A stretch of 64,000 bases of DNA, taken from Flavobacterium hankyongi (GTDB lineage: Bacteria > Bacteroidota > Bacteroidia > Flavobacteriales > Flavobacteriaceae). The stretch's first letter is position 1, and each line of letters starts with the position of its first letter. The DNA lies in contig NZ_CP085725.1 of the NCBI RefSeq assembly GCF_036840915.1, positions 1,674,001 through 1,738,000 on the forward strand, given 5' to 3'. This document shows, in pieces, positions 1 to 7,853 of this stretch. The notes beneath the pieces were generated by a model. That model saw only the letters and a program-made list of their open reading frames with translations, searched no databases and had not been told where the DNA came from. A program made the translations under genes and the position numbers.

Positions 1-1
1 T

Positions 2-1354
2 AATAAATGGTCTGGAAAAAATGCGATTTTTAAAACAATTGATTTTTTAGAATTTGAATCAAAAACTAGATTTTCAGCTATTATTGGAAATCCACCTTAT
101 ATAAAAAAAGCATTACTTAAAGAGGAGCAAATATTAGCATGTAAAGAAATACATTCAAATGAAAATCTAACTGAAAAATCAGTAAAAAATATTTGGACAA
201 CTTTTTTAGTTAAATCCACTACTCTATTAAAAAATAATGGTGTTTTAGCTTTTGTACTACCTTCTGAATTATTACAAGTTAAATTTGCAGAAGAAATAAG
301 AGAATATTTAAAAAACCAATTTCAAAGAATTGAAATTTATACTTTCAATGACTTAATGTTTGAATGTAAAGGTCAAGATACAATTGTTTTGATTGCCTAC
401 AAAAAACATAATGAGAGAGGAGAATTCTTTACAAATATTCAGTTCAAAGAAGAATTAGAAAACAATTCTTACACTTTGAAAAACAATAATTTATTAGTTG
501 ATTCCAATATAAAATGGACACATCATTTTTTAACTGCTGATGAATTAAATTTTTTAGATAACCTAAAACAAAAATTAAAAACTGTTGATTATTACACAGA
601 TTCGAAACCTGGAATTGTAACAGCCGCAAATAACTTTTTCATTATCAATAAAGAAATTGAAAAAAAATATAATCTCTCAAAATATACCAAACCAATTATT
701 CAAAAAGGAATTTTTGTTAATGGTAGCGTCGTTTTCAATGAAGAAAATATTTTGAAATTAGAGCAATCCAACCTTCCAACAAAACTTTTACAGTTAAATG
801 AAAACGATAAAATATCCAAAAGTTTATCAGATTATTTATCTATTGGAACCGAACAAAAAATACATAAAAGATATAAATGTAAAATAAGAAATAATTGGTA
901 TGTAATTCCTAACATTTCGACTGTACCAGATGCTTTGTTTTTTAAAAGATGTCATAATTATCCTAAATTATTGAGGAATAATTCAAATGCACTTGTAACT
1001 GATTCTGCCTACAAAGTAAATATGAAATCCGATTGGGATTTAAACAGTTTTATTTTTTCTTTTTACAATTCACTTACATTAGTTTTTGCTGAAACTAACG
1101 GAAGATATTATGGTGGTGGAGTTTTAGAATTAACTCCAAGTGAATTTAAAAATTTACCAATTCCTTATATAAATATAACTTCGGAGAAATTTGACGAATT
1201 CACAATAGAATTTGAAAACAAAGAAAACATTGAAGAAATTCTCTTTAAATATGACAAGCAAATTTTAGGTCAAGCTTTAAGTATGAATGATGATGAAATA
1301 AAAAAAATTCAGGATATCCGAACAAAACTTATTAATAAAAGAATGAGAAACTAA
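2..1354 (+). CDS. N6-adenine DNA methyltransferase, C-terminal part (5' end outside window)
   Basis: The reading frame is open from the first bases, so the gene starts upstream of the window. The ATG at 356 is internal. The N6-adenine methyltransferase catalytic motif NPPY is encoded at 89-100, preceded by hydrophobic II-G, the usual motif IV context. The sequence that follows (ending NNGVLAFVLPSELL, then a beta strand before FECKGQDTIVLIAYKK) is typical of Eco57I/TaqI-type methylases. The C-terminal half contains GRYYGGGVLELTPSEFKNLP, which resembles the TaqI-like target recognition domain of gamma-class methylases. It probably methylates adenine in a specific DNA site. No restriction endonuclease is visible downstream, so any partner must lie upstream or be absent. 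A bidirectional hairpin follows the stop codon. Family call is confident; restriction-modification role is uncertain. Confidence 0.85.
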   Translation, partial: NKWSGKNAIFKTIDFLEFESKTRFSAIIGNPPYIKKALLKEEQILACKEIHSNENLTEKSVKNIWTTFLVKSTTLLKNNGVLAFVLPSELLQVKFAEEIREYLKNQFQRIEIYTFNDLMFECKGQDTIVLIAYKKHNERGEFFTNIQFKEELENNSYTLKNNNLLVDSNIKWTHHFLTADELNFLDNLKQKLKTVDYYTDSKPGIVTAANNFFIINKEIEKKYNLSKYTKPIIQKGIFVNGSVVFNEENILKLEQSNLPTKLLQLNENDKISKSLSDYLSIGTEQKIHKRYKCKIRNNWYVIPNISTVPDALFFKRCHNYPKLLRNNSNALVTDSAYKVNMKSDWDLNSFIFSFYNSLTLVFAETNGRYYGGGVLELTPSEFKNLPIPYINITSEKFDEFTIEFENKENIEEILFKYDKQILGQALSMNDDEIKKIQDIRTKLINKRMRN

Positions 1355-1376
1355 AACCAGCCTTCCAGCTGGTTTT
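1353..1376. terminator. bidirectional intrinsic terminator
   Basis: A 9-bp stem (AAAACCAGC / GCTGGTTTT) with a 6-nt loop lies in the gap between the convergent methyltransferase and exonuclease genes. T-rich ends on both strands allow it to serve both genes. Confidence 0.8.
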
Positions 1377-1377
1377 G

Positions 1378-1923
1378 TTATTTCAAAATCTCCCTTAAAA
1401 TCTTTGCGATATTTTTAGCATCATCTACACCTCTATGATGTGTACCTTCTAAAGGGATGTCTAAAAATTTAAGCGCGCCATCCATTCCTAATTCGTGACC
1501 CAATTTGTTTTTGAGTGCAAACAAGGTTTTCACGTTGATGTGTGAAGGACTAAAAGGATACCCTTTACCCAAATCCTGACATTGCCTTTGGAATTGTTTC
1601 AAATCGTAAGCTCCAAAACTTGCCCAAGCCCTGCTTTGACTCATATAGTCTTTTTTCAAAATACGCAAAGCTTCTTCAAAGGAAACTGCTTCTTGTGCTA
1701 TTAATTCTGGAGTTATCGTTGTTAACTCGGTACAAAACGAACTTATCGTTGAACGTTCGGGTTTTACTAAAATACCTTTATTATCGGTTATTTCACCTGT
1801 TTCGACATCGAGTAAACAGACACCTACTTCGATAATATCACTACTCATACCTTCGGGTAATTTACCTTCCCAACAAGTGGCTTCAATATCGACCACGAGT
1901 ATTTTATCTAATAATTTTGCCAT
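1378..1923 (-). CDS. DEDDh-type 3'-5' exonuclease (ERI1/KapD-like)
   Basis: This 181-aa protein is a single DnaQ-like exonuclease domain. The first metal ligands are in VVDIEATCW (Asp12 and Glu14), a middle Asp is in the GAYDLKQF segment, and the C-terminal HHRGVDDAKN supplies the catalytic His and final Asp (about residues 162-168). VVDIEATCW and HRGVDDAKNIA resemble the ERI1/KapD group of small-RNA or oligonucleotide exonucleases rather than the polymerase III epsilon subunit. No other domain or signal peptide is present, so it should act in the cytoplasm. It faces the methyltransferase gene and is separated from the next minus-strand gene upstream by an inverted-repeat region, so it is likely transcribed alone. 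Substrate is not predictable. Confidence 0.85.
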   Translation of the reverse strand: MAKLLDKILVVDIEATCWEGKLPEGMSSDIIEVGVCLLDVETGEITDNKGILVKPERSTISSFCTELTTITPELIAQEAVSFEEALRILKKDYMSQSRAWASFGAYDLKQFQRQCQDLGKGYPFSPSHINVKTLFALKNKLGHELGMDGALKFLDIPLEGTHHRGVDDAKNIAKILREILK

Positions 1924-1940
1924 AATTTTTTTTCTTTAAA

Positions 1941-2060
1941 AACACCCCTAAAGTCCCCTCAAGGGGACAGTTCAACTAGCTACCTTTATTCACAATTCAT
2001 GCTTGTTTTTAAAAAATCAACCCTTTAATATTGTCCCCTTGAGGGGACTTTAGGGGTGTT
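1941..2060. repeat. perfect 28-bp inverted repeat pair
   Basis: The left arm (1941-1968, starting AACACCCCTAAAGTCCCC) and right arm (2033-2060, ending GGGGACTTTAGGGGTGTT) are exact reverse complements over 28 bp, separated by 64 AT-rich bases. Each arm contains its own 6-bp hairpin, GTCCCC-TCAA-GGGGAC or its complement. It sits between the exonuclease and TPR genes with no ORF inside. It is GC-richer than its surroundings, which suggests a dispersed MITE- or REP-like element or a strong bidirectional transcription stop. Confidence 0.85.
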
Positions 2061-2068
2061 CTATATCA

Positions 2069-2629
2069 TTATTTTTTCTTGTCAGATTTCTTTTTTTTCG
2101 GTTTCTCTTTTTTCTCCTTAGATTCCTTCTTATCACTCAATAAATCAATTTTATCTTTTAAGCGCTTTTCGGCATTTTCAGTATCGTAAGAAGTTGCACA
2201 AGTAAAAGCTGTCAATTTTACTTCCTTGATTACTTCTAAAGCTTCTTCAAATTTTCTTTGGCTTTCCAAAATCAACGCTCTTTTTAATAAAATTTCTGCT
2301 TTGTTAATTCCTTTAACTGTTAAGGCGAATTCAATTAATTTTTCGGCTTCTGCTATATCTTCATTCAAAATTAAAGTATGAATGTAATGTACATATACGT
2401 CCAAAGCATGAATATCTACTGCAATTGCCTGTTGAAAATACTCTTTCGCCATTTCATAACGTTGCAATTGCTCGGCATACAAACGTCCGTACAAACATAA
2501 AGCAATAGTATTTTTATCGTCGTAAGACAAAGCATAATCTAAGGATTCTACCGTTTCTACCAAAGAATACGGATAGTTATCTAAGGCTTGAAATAAATAT
2601 TTATCAATAGTTTTCATGTCGTAATTCAT
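2069..2629 (-). CDS. TPR-like protein with lysine-rich tail, coupled to prfH
   Basis: This 186-aa soluble protein consists of helical repeats resembling tetratricopeptides, for example the segment with [20 protein letters not shown] at about residues 43-62. It ends in a strongly basic tail (about residues 167-186) made almost only of Lys, Glu, Ser and Pro. The start codon lies 26 nt inside the end of prfH, so translation is probably coupled. An alternative Met five codons downstream would still overlap prfH. It is the third gene of the rtcB-prfH operon. TPR repeats suggest protein binding and the tail could contact RNA or ribosomes, but no enzymatic motif is visible. A role in the ribosome repair module is inferred only from position. 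Confidence 0.7.
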   Translation of the reverse strand: MNYDMKTIDKYLFQALDNYPYSLVETVESLDYALSYDDKNTIALCLYGRLYAEQLQRYEMAKEYFQQAIAVDIHALDVYVHYIHTLILNEDIAEAEKLIEFALTVKGINKAEILLKRALILESQRKFEEALEVIKEVKLTAFTCATSYDTENAEKRLKDKIDLLSDKKESKEKKEKPKKKKSDKKK

Positions 2630-3293
2630 TTTTAAGGCGCTGTCGCTCCTTTTTAAATTTTTTCTCTACTTTTTGTTTCTTAAAATCGGTTCCTTCAAAA
2701 ATTCTGATAGGATTACCACGTTCAATCTGCATTTGGTTCATCCAAACATCCTGAAACCGTTGCTGCATTTGAACTTTTTCATATTCCATTAACTTTTGAA
2801 ATAATCGTTCTGTTGCCAGTTTTTTATTTTGATGTTGTGAACGTGAATCCATACTCACCACGGCAACTCCCGTAGGAATGTGAGTCGCACGAATAGCCGA
2901 ACTCACTTTGTTAACGTGTTGCCCTCCAGCTCCGGAACTTCGCATAGCTTGATACTGAATATCTTTTTCATTAATCACTACTTTATTTCCTGACTGAATT
3001 TCAAAAATTCCTATGAACCAATTTTTTCTTTTGTGAAATTTTCTGATTGTACTTTGCCCAATCCATTGAATAGTTCCTATCCAACTGGCCACAAAATCAT
3101 CAGTCTTTTTCCCTTTAATGGAAACGATAGCCGAAACTACCGTTCCATTTTCCTGTCCTGCTTCACGATGGAGCACTTCGGTTTCCAGCTTCATTTCTTC
3201 CGCTTCAACCAATAGTCGTTTCAATACTTGAGCCACTACCCAATCACATTCCGCAGGACCTCTACCCGAGGTTATTTGTATCATCTTTTCCAT
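2604..3293 (-). CDS. prfH: peptide chain release factor-like protein PrfH
   Basis: This 229-aa protein is shorter than RF1/RF2 (about 360 aa). It keeps the peptidyl-tRNA hydrolysis domain with the GGQ motif at residues 123-125 in [12 protein letters not shown], followed by the class I release factor stretch with [14 protein letters not shown]. It lacks the long N-terminal region and a codon-recognition PxT/SPF-type domain. The family is known to pair with RtcB-type RNA ligases: PrfH releases the peptide from ribosomes with a cleaved decoding centre so that 16S rRNA can be religated. Its start lies one base after the rtcB stop codon, and its end overlaps the TPR gene. Confidence 0.9.
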   Translation of the reverse strand: MEKMIQITSGRGPAECDWVVAQVLKRLLVEAEEMKLETEVLHREAGQENGTVVSAIVSIKGKKTDDFVASWIGTIQWIGQSTIRKFHKRKNWFIGIFEIQSGNKVVINEKDIQYQAMRSSGAGGQHVNKVSSAIRATHIPTGVAVVSMDSRSQHQNKKLATERLFQKLMEYEKVQMQQRFQDVWMNQMQIERGNPIRIFEGTDFKKQKVEKKFKKERQRLKNELRHENY

Positions 3294-3294
3294 A

Positions 3295-4686
3295 CTATCG
3301 GTCCATTCTTACAATTTTAGGTGTAAAAGTTCCTAATACATCCACCAATTCCGTTTGCAAACTCATCACTTTGTTAATGTCTTTGTAGGCCATAGGCGCC
3401 TCGTCGATATTGCCGCCAATTAAAGTCACCTCATGGTCTGCCAAGACTTTTTTAATCTGGCTTTGTGTAAAAGATGCTTTACATTTTGCTCTCGAAAACA
3501 AACGCCCTGCTCCATGAGAAGCAGAATTTAAACTTTCTGCATTGCCTTTTCCCATTACTATGAATCCTGGAGCAGTCATCGAACCCGGAATAATTCCCAG
3601 TTGTCCCTCACCCGCTGGCGTAGCTCCTTTGCGATGCACGATGCATTCTTTTCCGTCGACCATTTCTTTCCATGCAAAATTGTGATGGTTCTCAATAGTC
3701 ACTACAATACGCTTACCCAAAGCTTTGGCGATTCGGCGGTGAATGTCTTCGTGACACGCTTTAGCATAATCTCCTGCTAAATTCATCGCCAGCCAGTATT
3801 CTTGTCCGTCATGAGTATTCAGATCTAACCAAGCTAGATGTTGCACATTCTTAGGTAACGGACATTGTTTTGTAGCCAAATACGTGTAATGTTTCGCAAT
3901 GTTGGCACCCAATCCGCGTGAACCGCTGTGCGACAAAACTGCCAGATATTCTTTAGGTTCCAGTTTCCATTCTGGAAGCGGATTATCCAGCTTTACCACT
4001 CCAAATTCCACAAAGTGATTACCACCACCTGATGTTCCTAATTGCTTGTATGCCTTGTCTAACAATTGCTTTACCACGGGAATATCTTTGAATTCGCTTT
4101 GGTAAAAAACCTCGTGATCTGCTTTGATTTTGTGGGTTTCGGTCATACCAAATTTTGTATTGTCTTTCAAAATTGCCTGCAACTGATGATCTTTTCCTTT
4201 TAAGAATGAAGCCGGCAAATCGAAAATTGACAAACTCATACGGCAGCCAATATCTACTCCCACTCCGTATGGAATTACCGCATTATCTGTTGCCAGAACC
4301 CCTCCAATTGGTAATCCATATCCTGAATGTACATCAGGCATTAAAGCACCTTTCACTGCAATTGGCAATTTTAAAGCGTCATACAATTGGAATTTGGCTT
4401 GTTCCGCAATTTCATTCTCGCCAAAGATTGAAAAAGGAGCTCGCGTGTTCATCAACTGATTGAATTTCACTTGAACTGGATTTACCAAACCTTCTGCAAC
4501 CTTTCCCCAAGTGCCGTGTCCCTTGAATTTTTCAGGATCTAACAATACCTCTTTAGCTTCTGTAAGTATTGCTTCCTTTTTTTCTCTTTTTCTGTATCTA
4601 TTGATTTGCCCTAAAGCAATATTGATAGCATTGTTCTTAGGGAAACCTATTTTAATTAGGTCTTTCCCTGATAATTTATTTCCCAT
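3295..4686 (-). CDS. rtcB: RtcB-family RNA ligase (RtcB2 type, PrfH-linked)
   Basis: This 463-aa protein is a GTP- and Mn-dependent RNA ligase that joins 2',3'-cyclic phosphate or 3'-phosphate ends to 5'-OH ends. The metal-binding Cys is in GVDIGCRMS, histidine ligands are in HSGSRGLG and ENHHNFAW, and the guanylylation His is in [17 protein letters not shown]. It is linked directly to prfH (1-bp gap), the arrangement known for repair of ribosomes cut in the decoding centre. The roughly 350-bp upstream region carries a 27-codon ORF with its own terminator on the same strand, which could regulate this operon by attenuation. No strong TAnnTTTG box is evident between that terminator and the rtcB start, so read-through transcription is possible. 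Confidence 0.92.
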   Translation of the reverse strand: MGNKLSGKDLIKIGFPKNNAINIALGQINRYRKREKKEAILTEAKEVLLDPEKFKGHGTWGKVAEGLVNPVQVKFNQLMNTRAPFSIFGENEIAEQAKFQLYDALKLPIAVKGALMPDVHSGYGLPIGGVLATDNAVIPYGVGVDIGCRMSLSIFDLPASFLKGKDHQLQAILKDNTKFGMTETHKIKADHEVFYQSEFKDIPVVKQLLDKAYKQLGTSGGGNHFVEFGVVKLDNPLPEWKLEPKEYLAVLSHSGSRGLGANIAKHYTYLATKQCPLPKNVQHLAWLDLNTHDGQEYWLAMNLAGDYAKACHEDIHRRIAKALGKRIVVTIENHHNFAWKEMVDGKECIVHRKGATPAGEGQLGIIPGSMTAPGFIVMGKGNAESLNSASHGAGRLFSRAKCKASFTQSQIKKVLADHEVTLIGGNIDEAPMAYKDINKVMSLQTELVDVLGTFTPKIVRMDR

Positions 4687-4777
4687 AAATTTAAAATTGA
4701 ATAATACACTTTCCTTTCAAAAGCGATAGCTCTCGATTGGATTTCTGATTTATCAGTTTCGGGAAAGTTTAATGCAT

Positions 4778-4810
4778 AAAAAAACCCGAAACTAGATGTC
4801 TTCGGGTTTT
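4778..4810 (-). terminator. intrinsic terminator between the small ORF and rtcB
   Basis: On the minus strand a perfect 10-bp stem (AAAACCCGAA / TTCGGGTTTT) with a 10-nt loop is followed by T residues. It lies 24 bp after the 27-codon ORF and about 90 bp before the rtcB start, so it either ends the small transcript or acts as an attenuator. Confidence 0.85.
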
Positions 4811-4833
4811 ATCATATAATGAAGTTTTTTTAT

Positions 4834-4917
4834 CTAACTTAAAGTAAAACCACGAAGAGAAGTTACACCAGCTCCCGCTGATCCGTAACCGTTATTTGCT
4901 AAATTGAATACAAACAT
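4834..4917 (-). CDS. 27-aa small ORF upstream of rtcB (putative leader peptide or small protein)
   Basis: ATG (4915-4917) to TAG (4834-4836) encodes 27 residues. The sequence starts MFVFNLANNG, has a Gly/Ala-rich centre (YGSAGAGV) and ends SLRGFTLS. An A-rich stretch (GAAGAAAAAAT) sits just before the ATG, as is usual for Bacteroidota translation starts. Minus-strand TTTG, about 21 nt of spacer and AAAATTTG (near 4960-4990) resemble a -33/-7 promoter. An inverted-repeat operator like that of the heme/iron genes lies about 80 bp upstream, and an intrinsic terminator lies 24 bp downstream. I recognise no family. It may be a leader peptide controlling rtcB-prfH, an independent small protein, or part of a small RNA. 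Translation is not proven. Confidence 0.5.
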   Translation of the reverse strand: MFVFNLANNGYGSAGAGVTSLRGFTLS

Positions 4918-5001
4918 TTTTTCTTCGTTTTAATTGTTATTAATTTTCGAGGACAAATTTTGTAAATTATTTCTTTAATATCCAAATAGTCGCTTGAATT
5001 T

Positions 5002-5018
5002 TTATTCAGTCTAAAGAA
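5002..5018. promoter_or_regulatory. palindromic operator candidate, copy 1 (DtxR-like)
   Basis: TTATTCAG-T-CTAAAGAA is an imperfect 8-1-8 inverted repeat (6 of 8 pairs). The 18-nt string ATTTTTATTCAGTCTAAA (4998-5015) occurs identically at 56671-56688 in the hmuR/DUF6607 divergent promoter region. The core resembles the TTAGnCTAA of DtxR/IdeR boxes. Here it lies upstream of the 27-codon ORF. Confidence 0.5.
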
Positions 5019-5037
5019 ACGATTGCCTAGATTTCTC

Positions 5038-5598
5038 CTAGTTTAAAGTCTCTAAAACCTTTACAGCTTCTATAAAATCAATCCCTTTCACTTCTTCAAA
5101 AAAGTCAATTTCGGTTTCGTGAGGTAAAAAATCGGAGATGATGCGCACGATAAAATCTTGAGGTTTCTTGAGGTACATAAACGTATAATCTTCCATGTTT
5201 ACGACTGTTTTTTCGGCTAAATCGGTCGTACGTACAAACTTATCGGAGGTTAAGGAAGATAAACACGGTAAATTCAAATGCGCCGCTTTGGCAATGGGTT
5301 TTCCATTTTCAAACAAGCCGCCTTCGTAACCGTACAAAGAAGCATGAGTAATCTCGATAGGCTTTCCTAGTTGCAAATAATCGGGTAAATCACTTGCTTT
5401 TCCTACTATGGCTGCAAATCCCATCAACACACAAATATCGTGTGGTGGCAATTGCATCATCGCTTTGGCCGTACTTTCTCTGCCAATTCCGGAAACAATG
5501 ACTTCGTAGGTATGGTTTACGTTAGGTATTCGAGATAAAGCAGAAAGTACTTTTTCTTGTTCTATCTCCATAGGAGTCAAGATAATTATTTTCGACAT
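5038..5598 (-). CDS. nucleoside phosphorylase superfamily protein (futalosine hydrolase/MTA nucleosidase-like)
   Basis: This 186-aa protein resembles the short nucleoside phosphorylase-like proteins annotated as phosphorylase or futalosine hydrolase in Bacteroidota. It begins IIILTPMEIEQEKVLSAL, has a glycine-containing strand VIVSGIGRESTAKA and CVLMGFAAIVG (purine or phosphate site region), and ends with a conserved acidic segment. The family cleaves or phosphorolyses N-glycosidic bonds of purine nucleosides. I see no menaquinone genes nearby that would support a futalosine role. It lies 20 bp downstream of the PhyH gene in the same direction, so the two are probably co-transcribed. The fold call is moderate and the substrate unknown. 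Confidence 0.65.
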   Translation of the reverse strand: MSKIIILTPMEIEQEKVLSALSRIPNVNHTYEVIVSGIGRESTAKAMMQLPPHDICVLMGFAAIVGKASDLPDYLQLGKPIEITHASLYGYEGGLFENGKPIAKAAHLNLPCLSSLTSDKFVRTTDLAEKTVVNMEDYTFMYLKKPQDFIVRIISDFLPHETEIDFFEEVKGIDFIEAVKVLETLN

Positions 5599-5618
5599 TT
5601 TTTAAATTTTCTATTGTT

Positions 5619-6527
5619 TTAAATCCATTCGGTAGGTTCTTGGTAATTTTCTCCAAAGTACGTTAGGTATTGTACCATTCGTGGCGTTGCACCATAATTA
5701 GGCTTTGCACAATGCGGTAAGGCTTGGTGCCAAATAACCATATCCCCTGCTTCGCCAGTGATAGGAACGGGTTGCAAGGCTTCTAAAGCATAAGCACGAA
5801 TATCTTTTCCTTCAGGGACTTGGTTTATCCAGTCGGTAATACTATGATGAAAACCTGGGACACAATGAAATGCACCGTCGTTGGGTCCACACTCAGAAAG
5901 ATAAATCAATCCTTGCAATCGAAATGGTATGGGTTGTTGCAAACTGACGTCCCAATGCAAAGCACTTCCTTTGAACGTATAATAGGGTGTTATGGGCGGA
6001 TTGAAACTTACTTTATCAATCGTTTTGTATATATTTTCAGTTTGATACAACTGTTCGTAAGCTTTTCGAATGCGAGCCGAGGCTCTATTTTTTTCTAATT
6101 GTGGATGCTCAAAAAAATTCACCATTAAGCCTTTTTGCTCAGGATGTGCAACATACCAAGAAGCCGGATTGTTGGGTTGCATGCCTAAAAACTCCCAAAT
6201 AATCTGTTGGGTAGCCAAACAATCTTCTTTTGAAATGGCCTTTTTTAAAACCAAATAACCATTCGTTTCAAAAAATTGCAATTCACTTTCTGACAAGACT
6301 TTTTCTTCTTGCGTGGCGACTGGAATAAGTTGTGTACTTTTTTGAATTACCCATTTCTCAAAATCAGCAACCGAAGGGCGTTCAAAGTATAGGTATTGCA
6401 AGGCTTCATCGAGTCCGATGCCGTTTTTATAAAGCTGTTCCAATTCTTGCGACCAACTATCGGAAGCGGTGTTTTCTCCCTCCAAAATTCGGTTTCGAAA
6501 CGATGCTAATACAGAATTGGCAGACAT
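5619..6527 (-). CDS. phytanoyl-CoA dioxygenase (PhyH) family oxygenase
   Basis: This 302-aa Fe(II)/2-oxoglutarate-dependent oxygenase has the metal triad His191-x-Asp193 (SALHWDVS) and distal His272 (ALPHCAKPN), with Arg283 placed to bind 2-oxoglutarate. The double-stranded beta-helix core covers about residues 85-295. The N-terminal 80 residues are a less conserved helical region. PhyH relatives hydroxylate small molecules, lipids or natural products, and nothing nearby fixes the substrate. It is divergent from the aminotransferase gene (65-bp gap) and probably heads a two-gene unit with the nucleoside phosphorylase-like gene. Confidence 0.85.
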   Translation of the reverse strand: MSANSVLASFRNRILEGENTASDSWSQELEQLYKNGIGLDEALQYLYFERPSVADFEKWVIQKSTQLIPVATQEEKVLSESELQFFETNGYLVLKKAISKEDCLATQQIIWEFLGMQPNNPASWYVAHPEQKGLMVNFFEHPQLEKNRASARIRKAYEQLYQTENIYKTIDKVSFNPPITPYYTFKGSALHWDVSLQQPIPFRLQGLIYLSECGPNDGAFHCVPGFHHSITDWINQVPEGKDIRAYALEALQPVPITGEAGDMVIWHQALPHCAKPNYGATPRMVQYLTYFGENYQEPTEWI

Positions 6528-6580
6528 ATTTTATGGTATTTAAGTACAGCTCAAAAATATGAAATTCTTATTTGTTTTTA

Positions 6581-6588
6581 TAAATTTG
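6581..6588 (+). promoter_or_regulatory. -7 box TAAATTTG, 4 nt before the aminotransferase ATG
   Basis: A perfect TAnnTTTG match ends 4 nt before the start codon. If it is used, transcription would begin at or next to the ATG and the mRNA would be leaderless. No TTG lies at the expected -33 spacing. Confidence 0.45.
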
Positions 6589-6592
6589 TGCC

Positions 6593-7720
6593 ATGTCTAA
6601 ATTACCCAATATCACCACTAGTATCTTCTCTATAATGTCGCAATTAGCGAATCAACATGGAGCAATTAATTTATCTCAAGGGTTCCCTAATTTTCCCGAA
6701 GATGAACGTTTATTACAAATTTCAGAACGTTTAATTAGAGAAAACATTCATCAATATACTCCCATGGCTGGATTACCCTCGCTTATGGAAAAAATTGCAC
6801 AGCAAACTGAAAAGCAATATAACCGAAAAGTCAACATTGCTACTGAAATGCTTATAACAGCAGGTGCTACACAAGGTGTTTTTACCACGATTAACACTTT
6901 TGTTTCGATTGATGATGAAGTAATTATATTAGATCCTAGTTATGACAGTTATGAACCTTCGGTGTTAGTTGCGGGAGGAAAACCTGTTCGTCTATCATTG
7001 AATAATGATTATACACCCAACTTCAATCGAATTGAAGATGCAATTACTTCAAAAACGAAAATGATTGTAGTTAACAATCCGCATAATCCTACAGGTAGAA
7101 TTTGGACAGAAAAGGATTTTGAAGCTCTAGAAACGATTTTAGATAAGCACCCACAAATTTTAATTTTGGGTGACGAAGTATATGAATACATTACTTTTAC
7201 ACAACCTCATATTTCTTTCAACACAAGAGAAAAACTGAAACACAGAACCATTGTTGCTTCTTCATTCGGAAAATCATTACATGTAACGGGTTGGAAAGTG
7301 GGTTATTTAATTGCTCCAGAAAACTTAATGTACGAAATGAAAAAGGTACATCAGTTTTTAGTTTTCAGTGTGAATAGTTTTTCGCAACATGCTATTGCAG
7401 AACATCTTGATGTGGTAGATTTTGGTGAAGTATCCCGCATGTACCAACGTAAACGTGACTTATTTCAATCACTATTAAAAAACAGTCGATTTGAATTAAT
7501 GCCTTGTGATGGAACTTATTTTCAAGTTGTAAATTATAGTTCAATTTCAACACAAAACGATGTGGATTTTGCTAAAAAACTAATTACAGATAACGGCGTA
7601 GCTGGCATACCAATTTCCGTTTTTTATAATGACGCTACTGATAGACACATGCTTCGTTTTTGCTTTGCTAAAACAGACGAAACATTAATACAAGCTGCAG
7701 AAAAATTATGTAAAATTTAA
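6593..7720 (+). CDS. PLP-dependent aminotransferase (methionine/aromatic type, YbdL-like)
   Basis: This 375-aa fold-type I class I/II aminotransferase has NNPHNPTG at 161-168, Asp194 and Tyr197 (ILGDEVYEY) contacting the cofactor, and the Schiff-base Lys227 in SSFGKSLHVTGWKVGY. The N-terminal segment with INLSQGFPNF (about 25-34) is typical of the methionine aminotransferase/kynurenine-oxoglutarate transaminase group. It likely transfers amino groups from methionine or aromatic amino acids to a 2-oxo acid. A TAnnTTTG box lies directly upstream. It is cytoplasmic and monocistronic, with a 133-bp gap to parA. Confidence 0.88.
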   Translation: MSKLPNITTSIFSIMSQLANQHGAINLSQGFPNFPEDERLLQISERLIRENIHQYTPMAGLPSLMEKIAQQTEKQYNRKVNIATEMLITAGATQGVFTTINTFVSIDDEVIILDPSYDSYEPSVLVAGGKPVRLSLNNDYTPNFNRIEDAITSKTKMIVVNNPHNPTGRIWTEKDFEALETILDKHPQILILGDEVYEYITFTQPHISFNTREKLKHRTIVASSFGKSLHVTGWKVGYLIAPENLMYEMKKVHQFLVFSVNSFSQHAIAEHLDVVDFGEVSRMYQRKRDLFQSLLKNSRFELMPCDGTYFQVVNYSSISTQNDVDFAKKLITDNGVAGIPISVFYNDATDRHMLRFCFAKTDETLIQAAEKLCKI

Positions 7721-7772
7721 TCTATTAATTTTATAGATCAACCTTAACTCACTATTCATGGGGCACACAATC

Positions 7773-7796
7773 ATTTTGTTAAATTGTTAACAAAAT
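7773..7796. promoter_or_regulatory. perfect palindrome upstream of parA
   Basis: ATTTTGTTAA-ATTG-TTAACAAAAT is a 10-bp perfect inverted repeat with a 4-nt centre, 57 bp before parA. It could be an operator for parAB or a weak terminator of the aminotransferase gene. It does not match the CACGTG-centred parS consensus. Confidence 0.5.
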
Positions 7797-7853
7797 AGAT
7801 TTTCAAAACCCATAAATAATTGTATTTTTACGGCTCAAAATTTCAAAAATCAG

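Noticed and set aside
356..1354. Start of the methyltransferase gene at ATG 356
   Set aside because: The same frame continues upstream to the window edge and includes the catalytic NPPY motif, so 356 is internal.
5038..5598. Menaquinone (futalosine) pathway assignment
   Set aside because: No other mqn genes are nearby and the sequence only supports the broad nucleoside phosphorylase superfamily.
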